Below the pieces are notes generated by a model that worked only from the letters and a program-made list of their open reading frames with translations, ran no database searches and was not told the DNA's origin. This document shows, piece after piece, positions 9,991 through 19,247 of a stretch of DNA of 61,246 bases. How positions within the stretch are numbered: position 1 is the stretch's first letter; each line of letters opens with the position of its first letter. Source of the stretch: Acidobacteriota bacterium (GTDB lineage: Bacteria > Acidobacteriota > Thermoanaerobaculia > Multivoradales > Multivoraceae). Where the stretch lies: positions 1 to 61,246 of the forward strand of contig JAPOXA010000005.1 of NCBI GenBank assembly GCA_026707325.1. Reading direction: 5' to 3'. The position numbers were made by a program, and so were the translations under genes.

Positions 9991-10033
9991 GCCGCTTCGC
10001 GGCATCGCGCCTGATGCCGGCCGGAAGGCCGGC
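9991..10033. terminator. Hairpins between convergent genes
   Basis: Two GC-rich stem-loops lie between the convergent GGT and hypothetical genes: GCCGC-TTC-GCGGC at 9991-10003 and GCCGGCC-GGAA-GGCCGGC at 10016-10033. No T-run follows, so intrinsic termination is only suggested by position; they could equally be a dispersed palindromic repeat. Confidence 0.4.
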
Positions 10034-10066
10034 GCACCGGCAGTCAGACCGCGACGACGCTCATGC

Positions 10067-10798
10067 TTACGGCTCGTCGTCGGGCCACCGCAACGTTCGC
10101 CGGGCCCCGGCGAACTCGACCGTCCGGCAGTCCTCGGACACCGTGCGCAGCAACGCAAAACGGGGAGTGTCCGCGATCTCGACCAGCCCGTGTCCGGCCG
10201 ACGACGCGAACAGTCGTTCCCGGTTATCCAGGCGCAGAGAATCGGGATCGAGGCGGTCGCTCTGCCCGTTGTTCAGATCGGCGACGACTCCTCCTCCGGC
10301 GGCACCGCCTTCCTCCCGCAACTGCACCGCGACCAGCGGAGTGGTCGCGCAGTCGAGATAGCACTTGTCCCACCAGCCGTCGTTGACCCTGTACTCCACG
10401 AACCAGACCCCGAGGTCTGGTTCGAAGCCGATGTGCTGGACGAAGAAGCGGCGGATGCGCTCGGCCACGGGCTGTCCCTTCCACGACCAGCACCGGTCCG
10501 CGTCGACGACGACCGGCGGGTAGTGGAACGACATCAGCGCGTCGTCGAAGGCGCGTCCACCGGCGACCGCCCTGGCCAGAGGCACCGGGAAGTAGGTGCC
10601 CCGCTCGAGTCGGTCGAGCCGCTCCGGGAGTTCTTCGGCGACGATGGCCACGACGGCCGGATCTTCTGCCGCCGCCGAATCGGCCAGGGCCTCCCGGTCA
10701 ACGGGTGACAGCGGATTGCGAAAGCGGGCCTGATGTGAGAGGAAGATCGAGATTCCCCTTGGCCACAGCGGCTGGCATGCCCGAACCAGGTCGTCCAC
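10067..10798 (-). CDS. Hypothetical protein, 243 aa
   Basis: I do not recognise this protein. It starts at a GTG 19 bp after the RND pump stop and is probably the last gene of that transcript. It has no signal peptide or membrane segment. Aromatic-rich stretches (DADRCWSWKG, DLGVWFVEYRVNDGWWDKCYLDC) suggest a compact cytosolic fold. The C-terminal half looks like beta strands. Base composition and codon use look like the neighbours, so it is probably a native gene. Nothing in the sequence indicates a catalytic motif. Confidence 0.55.
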   Translation of the reverse strand: MDDLVRACQPLWPRGISIFLSHQARFRNPLSPVDREALADSAAAEDPAVVAIVAEELPERLDRLERGTYFPVPLARAVAGGRAFDDALMSFHYPPVVVDADRCWSWKGQPVAERIRRFFVQHIGFEPDLGVWFVEYRVNDGWWDKCYLDCATTPLVAVQLREEGGAAGGGVVADLNNGQSDRLDPDSLRLDNRERLFASSAGHGLVEIADTPRFALLRTVSEDCRTVEFAGARRTLRWPDDEP

Positions 10799-10817
10799 GG
10801 CGCGAGGGACTCGCCGG

Positions 10818-13800
10818 CTACCTGCCTCCGGGCTGCGGCGCCGGCTGCGCTTCGCCCGGCTCCGGGCTCATCCCCACGAGCCAGCGCAGACCCTGCTTCA
10901 GATCCTCGACCATCATGTAGGTGCAGGGCACGAGAACCAGGGCGATTCCTGTTACGAACAGCACTCCGAAGCCGAGGCTGAGCGCCATCGGCACCAGCCA
11001 CTGGGCCTGGTTCGACCGTTCCAGAATGATCGGCATCAGGCCAAAGAAGGTCGTCAGCGAGGTCAGGATGACCGGCCTCACACGCCGGGTCACGCCGCCG
11101 ACCACGGAATCGAGCAGGCTCCTGCCCTCGCTCCGCAACTGGTTCACCGCGTCGATCAGCACCAGCGAGTCGTTGACCACGACGCCGGAAAGCGCGACCA
11201 GTCCGAAGATGCTGAGGAAACTCAGGTCGTAACCCATGATCAGGTGGCCGACGACCGCCCCGAACATGCCGAAGGGCACGGCCGAGAGGACGACGAGGGG
11301 CTGCAGATAGCTGCGGAAGGCGACCGCCATCAGGGCGTACATGGCAAGCATGGCAACGAGCAGACTCCCCGTCAGCGAAGCAACCGCTTCTGCCTGCGCC
11401 TCCTGCTCGCCACTGAAGTTGAAGGTCAGTCCGGGCGTGTCGGCCACGACCTCCGGCAGAATGGTCCGCGCCAGGGCTGCGCGAATGTCGTTGCCGGTGG
11501 TGACCGTCGGGTCGATGTCCGCGGTGACCGTGACGGTGCGTCGTCCGTCGACCCGGAGGATCTCGGTGAACGATCTCCCAGGCCGCACGTAGGCCGCCTG
11601 GTGGAGCGGGATCTCGCCGCCGCCCGGGGTGCGGATCAGCAGATTCTCGATCGCGTGGACCGAGTCTCGCTCCTCCCGCGGCAGGCGGACGTAGACCCGC
11701 AGTTCGTCGCGGCCGCGCTGCTGACGGCTGGCTTCGGCGCCGAAGAAGGCGCCGCGGACCTGCGCCGCCAGGGCCCGTTCGGTGAGTCCCAGACCCTTGG
11801 CGGCGGGCTTGAGCACGAGGTCGAGCTGCGGCTTGCCGACCTTGAAGCCGTCGTCGACGTCGAACACGCCGTTGTAGGTCGCCAGCGACGTGGCGACGCG
11901 CGCCGCAGCCGCCTCGAGCGGCGGCGTCTGGGTGTGCTCGAGCTGAACCGAGACCTTGGCCCCGGCGGACGGACCGTCGTTGAAGTCGAAGGACAGGCGG
12001 TCCACGCCCGAGACCTCGCCGACCTGATCGCGCCAGCGCGCGGTGAACTCCGCCGAACCGAACTCCCGCTCCGCGTCGGGCACGAGGTGAACCGTCACGA
12101 CGCCTACGTGCCCGCCGGTCACGGCAATACGCTGACCGGGGCCGAAGGCGCCGGTGTCCGCGGTTCCGATCTTGGCCTCGATCCCCCGGAAGACGGTTTC
12201 CGGCATCGTGCCGTCGCGCCGCGGCCGCATCCGCCCCTCCGCCAGGAGCTCGGCCCCCACCTCCTCCGCGGCCCGGGTCGTCAGACGCGCAACCCCGCGG
12301 GTGTCCGCGACCGGCGCGCCGAACGGCAGCTCGATCACGTTGTTCGCGAACTCGCCCTCGATCCGCGGGAAGAAGTTGAACTTGATGTGCCCGCCGACGA
12401 CGAAGCTGACCGCGACCACCAGCCCCGCGAACATGACGGCCACGGTCAGGTAGCGGTCCCGGACCAGTCTCCGGACAATGGGCGGAACCTGTCCGGCAAT
12501 CACCCGCTCCACCCACTCCGAGAAACGAAGCTGAACCGCGCCCAGCTTCCCTATCGGATTGAGCGACCGCCTCCGGCCCTTCCGGCCGCGCAGCTTCGTC
12601 CGTCCAACGTGGCGCAGGTGCGCCGGCAGGATGAACACGGACTCGATCAGCGACAGCAACAGAACGGGAATGACGATGAACGGGATGTTGCGGAAGAACT
12701 TGCCGGTGATGCCGGGGACGATGGCCAGGGGGATGAAGGCGATGATCGTCGTGATCACCGCGAACGTGACCGGCGTCAGCACCTCGCGGGTGCCGACGAT
12801 CGCGGCCTCGAGCCGGTTGTCGCCCCGGCGGTGGTAGAAGATCGCCTCGCCGACGACGACCGCGTCGTCCACCGCGATTCCGAGCACCAGGATGAACGCG
12901 AAGAGCGAGATCATGTTGAGCGACACGCCGAGGATCGGGATGAGGAAGAACGAGCCGCAGAATGAGATGAAGATGCCCAGGCTGACCCAGAAGGCGACCG
13001 CCGGCCGCAGGAAGATGCCCAGCACGGTGACCACCAGCAGCAGTCCGATCAGGCCGTTCTTTCCGAGAATGGACAGCCGGGCCCGGTAGTCCTCCGACTC
13101 GTCATTCACGATCGAGATTCCGACCGAGTCCGGCAACGTGCCCTGGCGGCGCTCGACCAGGTCGTAGACCGCGGACGACACCTGGAGCGGGACCTCCTCG
13201 CCGACCCGGAACACCTGCAGGTCGACCGCCGGTTGGCCGTTGTAGTACAGCTCCTCGTCCGTCTCCCGGAAGCCGTCGACCACGGTGGCCACGTCGCGCA
13301 GGCGAACCCGCGTGCCGTCGGCCCGGGCGATCAGCGTGATGTCCCGGAACTCCTCGCCGAAGTCGCGGCGCTCGGTCGTGCGGACCAGCACCTCGCCGCC
13401 CTCCGTCTTGACCGAGCCGCCGGGAAGATCGATCGAGGCCGCTCGCACGGCGGTCGAGATCTGCGGCAGCGTCAGACCGTAGCGCCGCAGGTTGTCCGCG
13501 GGTACTTCGACGCTGATCTCGGGCGGCGGTATCCCCGTCTTCTCCACAAGGGTGATCCGCTCGTCCGAGAGCAGCTCGCTCCGGAGCTCCTCCGCGAGCC
13601 GGTCGAGAGACTTCAGGTCCACGTCGCCGTGGACCAGCAGCGACAGCACCTGCCTGCGGTTCGTCACCAGCGAGATGACGGGCCGTTCGGCGTCCTGCGG
13701 GAAGGACGTGATCCGGTCCACCGTGCTCTTGATGTCGTTGTACGTCCGGTCCGGGTTCGCACTGGTGAGGAGCTCGGCCATCACCGTGCCCAGCCCCTCG

Positions 13801-14093
13801 ACCGAGATCGAGTTGATCTTCTTGATGCCGTCGAGGCTGCTGATCTCGTCCTCGATGGCGAGGACGACTCCCTCCTCGACCTCCTGGGGCGACGCCCCCG
13901 GATAGGCGACCACCACGGTCACCATGTCCATGTCGATTTCCGGGAAGACCTCCCGCTTGGTTCCGAAGGCGAACAGGATGCCGCCGATGACCAGGACACC
14001 CATCAGCAGGTTCGCCGCGACCGGATGCGCCGCCATCCAGCCGATCGGTCCCTTCTTGTCGACGGGTCCGTGGTCGTGCGACATCAGGCTCAT
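10818..14093 (-). CDS. RND efflux transporter, inner-membrane pump
   Basis: The 1091-aa protein has the AcrB/HAE1-type layout: TM1 near residues 24-45, a large periplasmic loop, a TM2-6 block, a second loop and TM8-12. Family signatures are visible: VFPEIDMDMVTVVVAYPGASPQEVE at the start of the first porter domain, and GIAVDDAVVVGEAI with the paired Asp of the TM4 proton relay. Length is normal. It exports hydrophobic compounds using the proton gradient as part of a tripartite complex. Its start overlaps the adaptor gene by 4 bp (ATGA), and the outer-membrane factor lies just upstream, so one transcript encodes the whole pump. Substrate cannot be inferred. Confidence 0.93.
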   Translation of the reverse strand: MSLMSHDHGPVDKKGPIGWMAAHPVAANLLMGVLVIGGILFAFGTKREVFPEIDMDMVTVVVAYPGASPQEVEEGVVLAIEDEISSLDGIKKINSISVEGLGTVMAELLTSANPDRTYNDIKSTVDRITSFPQDAERPVISLVTNRRQVLSLLVHGDVDLKSLDRLAEELRSELLSDERITLVEKTGIPPPEISVEVPADNLRRYGLTLPQISTAVRAASIDLPGGSVKTEGGEVLVRTTERRDFGEEFRDITLIARADGTRVRLRDVATVVDGFRETDEELYYNGQPAVDLQVFRVGEEVPLQVSSAVYDLVERRQGTLPDSVGISIVNDESEDYRARLSILGKNGLIGLLLVVTVLGIFLRPAVAFWVSLGIFISFCGSFFLIPILGVSLNMISLFAFILVLGIAVDDAVVVGEAIFYHRRGDNRLEAAIVGTREVLTPVTFAVITTIIAFIPLAIVPGITGKFFRNIPFIVIPVLLLSLIESVFILPAHLRHVGRTKLRGRKGRRRSLNPIGKLGAVQLRFSEWVERVIAGQVPPIVRRLVRDRYLTVAVMFAGLVVAVSFVVGGHIKFNFFPRIEGEFANNVIELPFGAPVADTRGVARLTTRAAEEVGAELLAEGRMRPRRDGTMPETVFRGIEAKIGTADTGAFGPGQRIAVTGGHVGVVTVHLVPDAEREFGSAEFTARWRDQVGEVSGVDRLSFDFNDGPSAGAKVSVQLEHTQTPPLEAAAARVATSLATYNGVFDVDDGFKVGKPQLDLVLKPAAKGLGLTERALAAQVRGAFFGAEASRQQRGRDELRVYVRLPREERDSVHAIENLLIRTPGGGEIPLHQAAYVRPGRSFTEILRVDGRRTVTVTADIDPTVTTGNDIRAALARTILPEVVADTPGLTFNFSGEQEAQAEAVASLTGSLLVAMLAMYALMAVAFRSYLQPLVVLSAVPFGMFGAVVGHLIMGYDLSFLSIFGLVALSGVVVNDSLVLIDAVNQLRSEGRSLLDSVVGGVTRRVRPVILTSLTTFFGLMPIILERSNQAQWLVPMALSLGFGVLFVTGIALVLVPCTYMMVEDLKQGLRWLVGMSPEPGEAQPAPQPGGR

Positions 14094-15355
14094 GGCGCCA
14101 CTCCCGTCGGCACCACGCCCCAGGTCGACACGTCCCAGCGGCTGGCGGCGGAGAGGAACTCGGCGGCGATCAACGGTGGCGAATCCGCTCCCAGCCGGAG
14201 CTTCATCCCCTCGATCGGAGTGGCGATCCGGCTGGTCACGACGAGTTCCCCGTCAACCAGGCCGGCATCGATGCACACACTGTCCTCGAAACGCCAGGCC
14301 ACGTCGACCGGTCGACGCTCGAGCTGCTCGCCGCTGTACATCCAGATGTGTTCGCCTTCCTGGAGCCACTCGCGAGGCACCTCGAACAGGTCGCGGATCG
14401 TGCCGCCCTCGAGCAGCAGGTCGACGTAGCTGTCCAGGAGCAGGAGTCCGCGTCCGGTGGGGCCGCCCGTTCCGCGCGCGAGCCCTAGCGGATCGTCGAC
14501 CTCGACCAGAACCCGGGCCATCCGGCCCGCGGTGTCGAGATCGCCCAGCAACCGGACGATGCGGCCCGGCAGGACGTAGTCGGTCTCGGGATCGAGCCGC
14601 ACCAGCGCCCGCGAACCCGCGACGTCGCCATGGAGACCCGGAACCCGGAGCTGTTCGAGTTCATCGGTTCGGACCGCGGCCCGTACCCAGAATGCATCGG
14701 TGCCCGCCAGCGTCACGGCCTGGCTCTGCGGCGTCACCGTCTGCCCCACCTCGATCGTCTCGGAGAGCACGACGGCGTTGAACGGGCTGCGCACGACCGT
14801 GCGCTCGAGATCCAGCCTGGCCCGCGCCAAGGTGGCGCGGGCGGTATGGACGGCCGAGAGCCGGGAGCGTAGCTGGGGCTCCCGGAGAGCCAGCGAGGCC
14901 TCCATCTGTTCGACGTCCAGCTCGTCCTGGAACAGCTCCCACTCCCGCTCGGCCACCCGGCCGCGGCCCTGCTCGAGTTCGAGCTGGGCCGCCGCCTCGG
15001 CAACCGTGGCGGTGGCCCGGGCGACCGCCAGCTTGAAGTCGGCATCCTCGATCGCGAAGATGACCTCGCCCTCGCGCAGGAGCGTGCCGGGAGCGAGTTG
15101 CGGCATGACGAACGCGATCCGGCCGCTCACCTGGGGCTGGACGACGACCCGCTGGGCCGGCAGTACCGTCCCTTGGGCCTCGATGTCGATCCGCCGCGGC
15201 AGCCGCCTCACCTCGGCCACTTCGACCAGCAGGCCCGCGTCGTTCGGCGGCCTCTGCACGGCCTCCGGCCTGGCCTGAATGATCGCCCTGGCAGCCACCA
15301 GGCCGATGGCCAGGACCAGCACCACGATGCCGACGCGGATCAGGGTAGCCTTCAT
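14090..15355 (-). CDS. RND efflux periplasmic adaptor (membrane fusion protein)
   Basis: I set the start at the ATG at 15355 (MKATLIRVG). Upstream codons in the frame are Arg-rich and not signal-like. The 421-aa product has an N-terminal membrane anchor (IVVLVLAIGLVAARAI). A lipoyl half-motif follows (GTVLPAQRVVVQPQVSGRI), then a long alpha-helical hairpin, the second lipoyl half (VVRSPFNAVVLSETIEVGQTV) and a beta-barrel/MP domain. This is the HlyD/AcrA adaptor pattern bridging pump and outer-membrane channel. It overlaps the pump by 4 bp and starts 13 bp after the outer-membrane factor stop. Confidence 0.9.
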   Translation of the reverse strand: MKATLIRVGIVVLVLAIGLVAARAIIQARPEAVQRPPNDAGLLVEVAEVRRLPRRIDIEAQGTVLPAQRVVVQPQVSGRIAFVMPQLAPGTLLREGEVIFAIEDADFKLAVARATATVAEAAAQLELEQGRGRVAEREWELFQDELDVEQMEASLALREPQLRSRLSAVHTARATLARARLDLERTVVRSPFNAVVLSETIEVGQTVTPQSQAVTLAGTDAFWVRAAVRTDELEQLRVPGLHGDVAGSRALVRLDPETDYVLPGRIVRLLGDLDTAGRMARVLVEVDDPLGLARGTGGPTGRGLLLLDSYVDLLLEGGTIRDLFEVPREWLQEGEHIWMYSGEQLERRPVDVAWRFEDSVCIDAGLVDGELVVTSRIATPIEGMKLRLGADSPPLIAAEFLSAASRWDVSTWGVVPTGVAP

Positions 15356-15368
15356 GTTCTTCCGACTG

Positions 15369-16877
15369 TCAGGACGCCCCGCCGACCGCCGTTGTTTCGG
15401 GCGCCGCGGCGAGACCTGCCGCCAGACGTTCGACCGACGTGCCCGGTGCGAAGCCCAGCGCCCTGCAGAGCTGCAGCCGGCTGGCCAACTGCTGCCGGCG
15501 GGCATCGATCAGCGCCTGCTCCAGCCCCTGCTGGGACAGGAGCGCGGTCAGCACGTTCAGGTAGTCCGTGGCGCCCTCACGGTACGACTCGCTCGTGAGA
15601 AGCAGCACGCGGCGCGCTTCGTCGAGGCGCTCCTCCAGGTTCGCGACGAGTTCGCGGCTGCTGCGGCCGACCGCAAGCGCCGTCTGCACCTCGCCCACCG
15701 CGACGACCAGGGACTGCGCGTAGGAGTAGAGGCTCTCCTCGGCCGCCGCGTACGCCTGGTCGATTCGCGCCCGCCGGCCGCCGCCGCCGTAGACGGCCTG
15801 CGAGGCGGTACCGCCGATCTGCCGCACGAGGTCGCTCAGAACGTCGGCGACCTCCAGGGCCCGCCCGGTGACCAGAGCGGTCAGCGACAGCGACGGCAGC
15901 CACTCCCTGACCGCGGCCGCCGCCCTGCGATCCGCCGCCTCGACCCGCGAGCGGGCCGCCTGCAAGTCGGGCCGCCGGTCCAGCAACGTGGCCGGCACGC
16001 CGAGATCAGGCTGTTCGGCGGCCTCCAGCAACGGTCCCAGGCCGGGCGCGTCGTCCGGAGTGAGGCGTTCCGCACTGCCGAGAAGCGTCGCGAGCTGGTA
16101 CTCCAGCGACTCCAACCGGCCGCGCGCGAGTTCGATCTGACCCTGAAGGCTCAGCAACTGCTCGCGCTGGCGGCCGATGTCCTGAGCCGGCCCCAGGCCT
16201 TGGCCGAAACGAAGCTGGGTCAGCTCCAGGAACCTCTCCGAAGTCCGCTGCTGACTCTCGAGGAGCGCGATGAGTTCACGTTCCGCGACGACGCCGAACC
16301 AGACCTCGGCCAACCCCGACGACAGGCTGATCGCCAGCGAACGCAGGTCATGAACGCTCGCCTCGGCATCCAGCAGGGCCGCCAGCTCGCGGTTCCGCAG
16401 GCGGCCCCAGAGATCGATCTCGAAGCTGGCCGCCAGGCTGGAGTCCCAGGCCGCCCCGGCGAGCAGGAACTGGTTCACGATACCGGTGCTCGGGAAGGTC
16501 AGGTCGTTTCCAGTGAGGGAAGCGTCGAGACGCGGCATCAGGTAGGCGCCGCTCTCCCGGGCGCGGGCGTCCGCGGCCTCGACCCGGCTCCAGGCAACCT
16601 GAAGATCGAAGCTCTGATGGGCCAGGCGATCCTGGAGGTTCCGAAGAGCCTGATCGCCCAGGGCGCTACAGGCACCCGGCACGGCCACGGCCGGCGCCAT
16701 GTCGCTTCCGTGATCGAACTCGGCCGGCGGTTCGGCGACCTCCGGAATGCGTTCCAGAACGCTCGTGTGGGTGCAGCCCAGCGCGGTGGCCGCGCATACG
16801 CTCGCCGTCAGACAAGTCGCTTGGATCCAGGAGGATGGACTCTTGGCGCGGGCGGCCTTTTCGAATGGGCAACGCAT
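15369..16877 (-). CDS. Outer-membrane efflux lipoprotein (TolC/NodT family)
   Basis: The start is placed at the ATG at 16877, giving 502 aa; a TTG at 16904 would add nine residues. A signal segment ends in a lipobox (ATALGC), so the protein is probably a lipid-anchored outer-membrane factor of the NodT/OprM type. Two repeats of long coiled-coil helices are evident (SFDLQVAWSRVEAADARARE and its counterpart DLQAARSRVEAADRRAAA). Trimeric TolC-like proteins form the exit duct for RND pumps. It is the first gene of the pump trio. Confidence 0.9.
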   Translation of the reverse strand: MRCPFEKAARAKSPSSWIQATCLTASVCAATALGCTHTSVLERIPEVAEPPAEFDHGSDMAPAVAVPGACSALGDQALRNLQDRLAHQSFDLQVAWSRVEAADARARESGAYLMPRLDASLTGNDLTFPSTGIVNQFLLAGAAWDSSLAASFEIDLWGRLRNRELAALLDAEASVHDLRSLAISLSSGLAEVWFGVVAERELIALLESQQRTSERFLELTQLRFGQGLGPAQDIGRQREQLLSLQGQIELARGRLESLEYQLATLLGSAERLTPDDAPGLGPLLEAAEQPDLGVPATLLDRRPDLQAARSRVEAADRRAAAAVREWLPSLSLTALVTGRALEVADVLSDLVRQIGGTASQAVYGGGGRRARIDQAYAAAEESLYSYAQSLVVAVGEVQTALAVGRSSRELVANLEERLDEARRVLLLTSESYREGATDYLNVLTALLSQQGLEQALIDARRQQLASRLQLCRALGFAPGTSVERLAAGLAAAPETTAVGGAS

Positions 16878-16942
16878 GGGCGACTCGACGGCGGGAATCG
16901 ACAACTCTACGCCAATCCCACCCGCACAAGGTCTGGACTGCT

Positions 16943-19216
16943 CTAGGTACGTCCTCTCTCTGCGGAAGTTCTGAGCACCAGCGCCCCGGCCTCGTCGACA
17001 CGCAGCTTCCAGCCCGGCTCCACCACCGTGATGCTGTGCTGTTCCTGAACCAGGCAGGGGCCCGGGCGCTCGAAACCGGCAGAGAGTTCTTCGCGACGCA
17101 GGAGTGCAGCGGTCCTCCAGCCGTCGAACCAGGCCCGATGTTCACGCACCCGGACGCCGCCGGTCCGACTCACCCCCCCGCGGCCGAGCCTCGCCGCGGC
17201 GGGAGCGGTCGAAGCCAGGATCCGGATCGATTCGACCTCGATCGGATGTTCCGGGGGCGGATAGCCGTAGACCGCCCGGTAGCGCTGCGCGAAGAGGGCG
17301 GCGACGGCGTCGGCGGAGCGCGCCTCCTCCAGGGAACCCGGTTCCACCTCCAGCGCCGTTTCCTGGCCGAGTAACCGCAGCCGAACGATCCGACGCCGCA
17401 CCGCGGCACCTTCCAGGTTCGCGCCACGCTCTTCCAGCAGCCGGCTCAGCGCTTCGCGCTCGAGGCGCTCGACTACCGCTCCCAAGCCGCTACCGTCGAG
17501 CGGCTCGAGGACCTGCCGGTGCGCAAAGCGCTCCAGCACGGCGTGGCCGAGCCCGACGGCACTGAGCAGCGATGTATCGACGGGCACGATGACCGTATCC
17601 ATGGCCAGCTCCGAGGTGATCGCGCAGGCGTGCTGCCCGCCGGCCCCGCCGAAGCTGACCAGGGCGTAGTCCGTCGGGTCGTAGCCGCGCGAAATGGAGA
17701 TGCGGCGGATCGCGTCGGCCATCCGTTCGTTGGCGATCGCCAGGAAACCACCGAGGAGTTGCTCGTCGACCCCGCCGAGGCCGGCCAGCACCTCGGTGGC
17801 GCGCCTTTCGGCCGCCGCCACATCGATGGGCAGGCCGAACGCCGTCGGATCGATCCGCCCCAACAACAGGTTCACGTCGGTGATCGTGAGCGGTCCGCCG
17901 GCGCCGTAGCAGGCGGGCCCGGGACGCGCCCCGGCGCTCGCGGGTCCCACCTTGAGCTGGCCGTGGTCCACCCGGCAGATCGAGCCGCCTCCGGAGGCCA
18001 CGGTCTCGATCGCCAGCGCCGGCGCCACGACGACCGCGTCGCCGACGCGGAACTCGAAGTTGTACTCGAAGTCGCCGTCGTAGCGCGAGACGTCCGTGCT
18101 GGTACCTCCCATGTCGAAGCCGATGACCCGGTCTTGGCCGCTCGCGCGCCCCGCCGCGGCCGCGCCTACGACACCTCCGGCGGGGCCAGACAGGAGGCTG
18201 TCCTTGGGGCGGTAGCTCGAGAAGCCCGCCAGTCCGCCGGCGCTGGTCATCACCCGGGGCGCGACTCCGCCGGCTTTGCCCGCCTCCGGCCCGCGACGGC
18301 CCGCGCGACCTCCCGAGAGCGCCGCGCCCGTGGTCTCCAGGTAGCCGCCGACCGCCCGCCCCAGGTACGCGTCGACCACGGCCGTGTGCGCGCGCGGCAC
18401 GATCTTGATCAGGGGCGCCAGTTCCGCCGAGCAGGACACCGTGCGGAAGCCGGCAGAACGAAGGATCCGCTCGGCGCGCCGCTCGTGATCCGGGTTCCGG
18501 TAGCTGTGCATCAAGGCCACGGCCGCGGCCTGGAAGCCCTCGTCGACGAGGGCCCGGGCGGCGCTTCTCAGGCCGTCTTCGTCGAGCGGCTCGAGCTCAC
18601 GACCCTCGGCGTCGAGCCTTCCGCCGACCTCGACCGACCGTTCGTACAGGGGCGCCGGGCGCTCGACCGCGAGCGCGAAGATGTCCGGTCGCGCCTGGTC
18701 GCCGATCAGCAGCAGGTCGGCGAATCCCTCGGTGACGAAGAGCACCGTGCGGGATCCCGCCCGCTCGAGCAGGGCGTTCGTACCGCGCGTCGTGGCAAGC
18801 CGGAGATCGCACGGCGGCAACGGTTCGTCCAGCGCCCTGGCGGTCGCGATGCGTGCCGCGAGAATCGGCGCGTTCTCCGGCGACAGGAGTTCCAGCACCT
18901 GGCCAGGCTCGAAAGCCGGAACTCCGGCGCCGTTCTCTGCTGGAAGCAGCTTGCAGGTGCCATCAACCGACCACTGCTCCACCAACGCCGGCGGGCCTTC
19001 GCCAAGGGGTACCGCGCGGTAGCCGGCGAAGAACCCCTCCGGCAGGTCGAAGCGTGTCTCGAGCCGGGGCCCCTGAGATCCATTCGAAACGACGGTGGCC
19101 CGGACCGCGCCCGAGCTCAGGACCTTCACGCACCGGGACGAGCCCTCCGGATCGAGCGCTATGCAGTCGGTGAACGTGCCGCCGGTATCGATCCAGAGCT
19201 GCCAGAGGGGCGGCAC
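16943..19216 (-). CDS. Hydantoinase A / 5-oxoprolinase N-terminal-type subunit (HyuA)
   Basis: I start at the GTG at 19216, since the codons further upstream encode an Arg/Cys-rich non-family leader. The 757-aa product begins LWQLWIDTGGTFTDCIALDP, the phosphate-1 ATP-binding motif of HyuA/OplaH proteins. It contains RGTNALLERAG, a second ATPase motif IGFDMGGTSTDVSRYDG, and GGAGGQHACAI. The family hydrolyses cyclic amides (hydantoins, 5-oxoproline) or carboxylates ketones with ATP. A HyuB partner normally lies alongside, but none is in this window. The N-terminus resembles the fused eukaryote-type 5-oxoprolinases. The substrate is uncertain. Confidence 0.85.
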   Translation of the reverse strand: MPPLWQLWIDTGGTFTDCIALDPEGSSRCVKVLSSGAVRATVVSNGSQGPRLETRFDLPEGFFAGYRAVPLGEGPPALVEQWSVDGTCKLLPAENGAGVPAFEPGQVLELLSPENAPILAARIATARALDEPLPPCDLRLATTRGTNALLERAGSRTVLFVTEGFADLLLIGDQARPDIFALAVERPAPLYERSVEVGGRLDAEGRELEPLDEDGLRSAARALVDEGFQAAAVALMHSYRNPDHERRAERILRSAGFRTVSCSAELAPLIKIVPRAHTAVVDAYLGRAVGGYLETTGAALSGGRAGRRGPEAGKAGGVAPRVMTSAGGLAGFSSYRPKDSLLSGPAGGVVGAAAAGRASGQDRVIGFDMGGTSTDVSRYDGDFEYNFEFRVGDAVVVAPALAIETVASGGGSICRVDHGQLKVGPASAGARPGPACYGAGGPLTITDVNLLLGRIDPTAFGLPIDVAAAERRATEVLAGLGGVDEQLLGGFLAIANERMADAIRRISISRGYDPTDYALVSFGGAGGQHACAITSELAMDTVIVPVDTSLLSAVGLGHAVLERFAHRQVLEPLDGSGLGAVVERLEREALSRLLEERGANLEGAAVRRRIVRLRLLGQETALEVEPGSLEEARSADAVAALFAQRYRAVYGYPPPEHPIEVESIRILASTAPAAARLGRGGVSRTGGVRVREHRAWFDGWRTAALLRREELSAGFERPGPCLVQEQHSITVVEPGWKLRVDEAGALVLRTSAERGRT

Positions 19217-19247
19217 AGCAGAGAGTCGCGCGGCCGTCAGGCGGCGC

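Noticed and set aside
8059..10158. 699-aa minus-strand open frame opposite the GGT gene
   Set aside because: It is Arg/Gly/Val-rich shadow coding caused by high GC at third positions, and its homology-free sequence lies antisense to a clear GGT.
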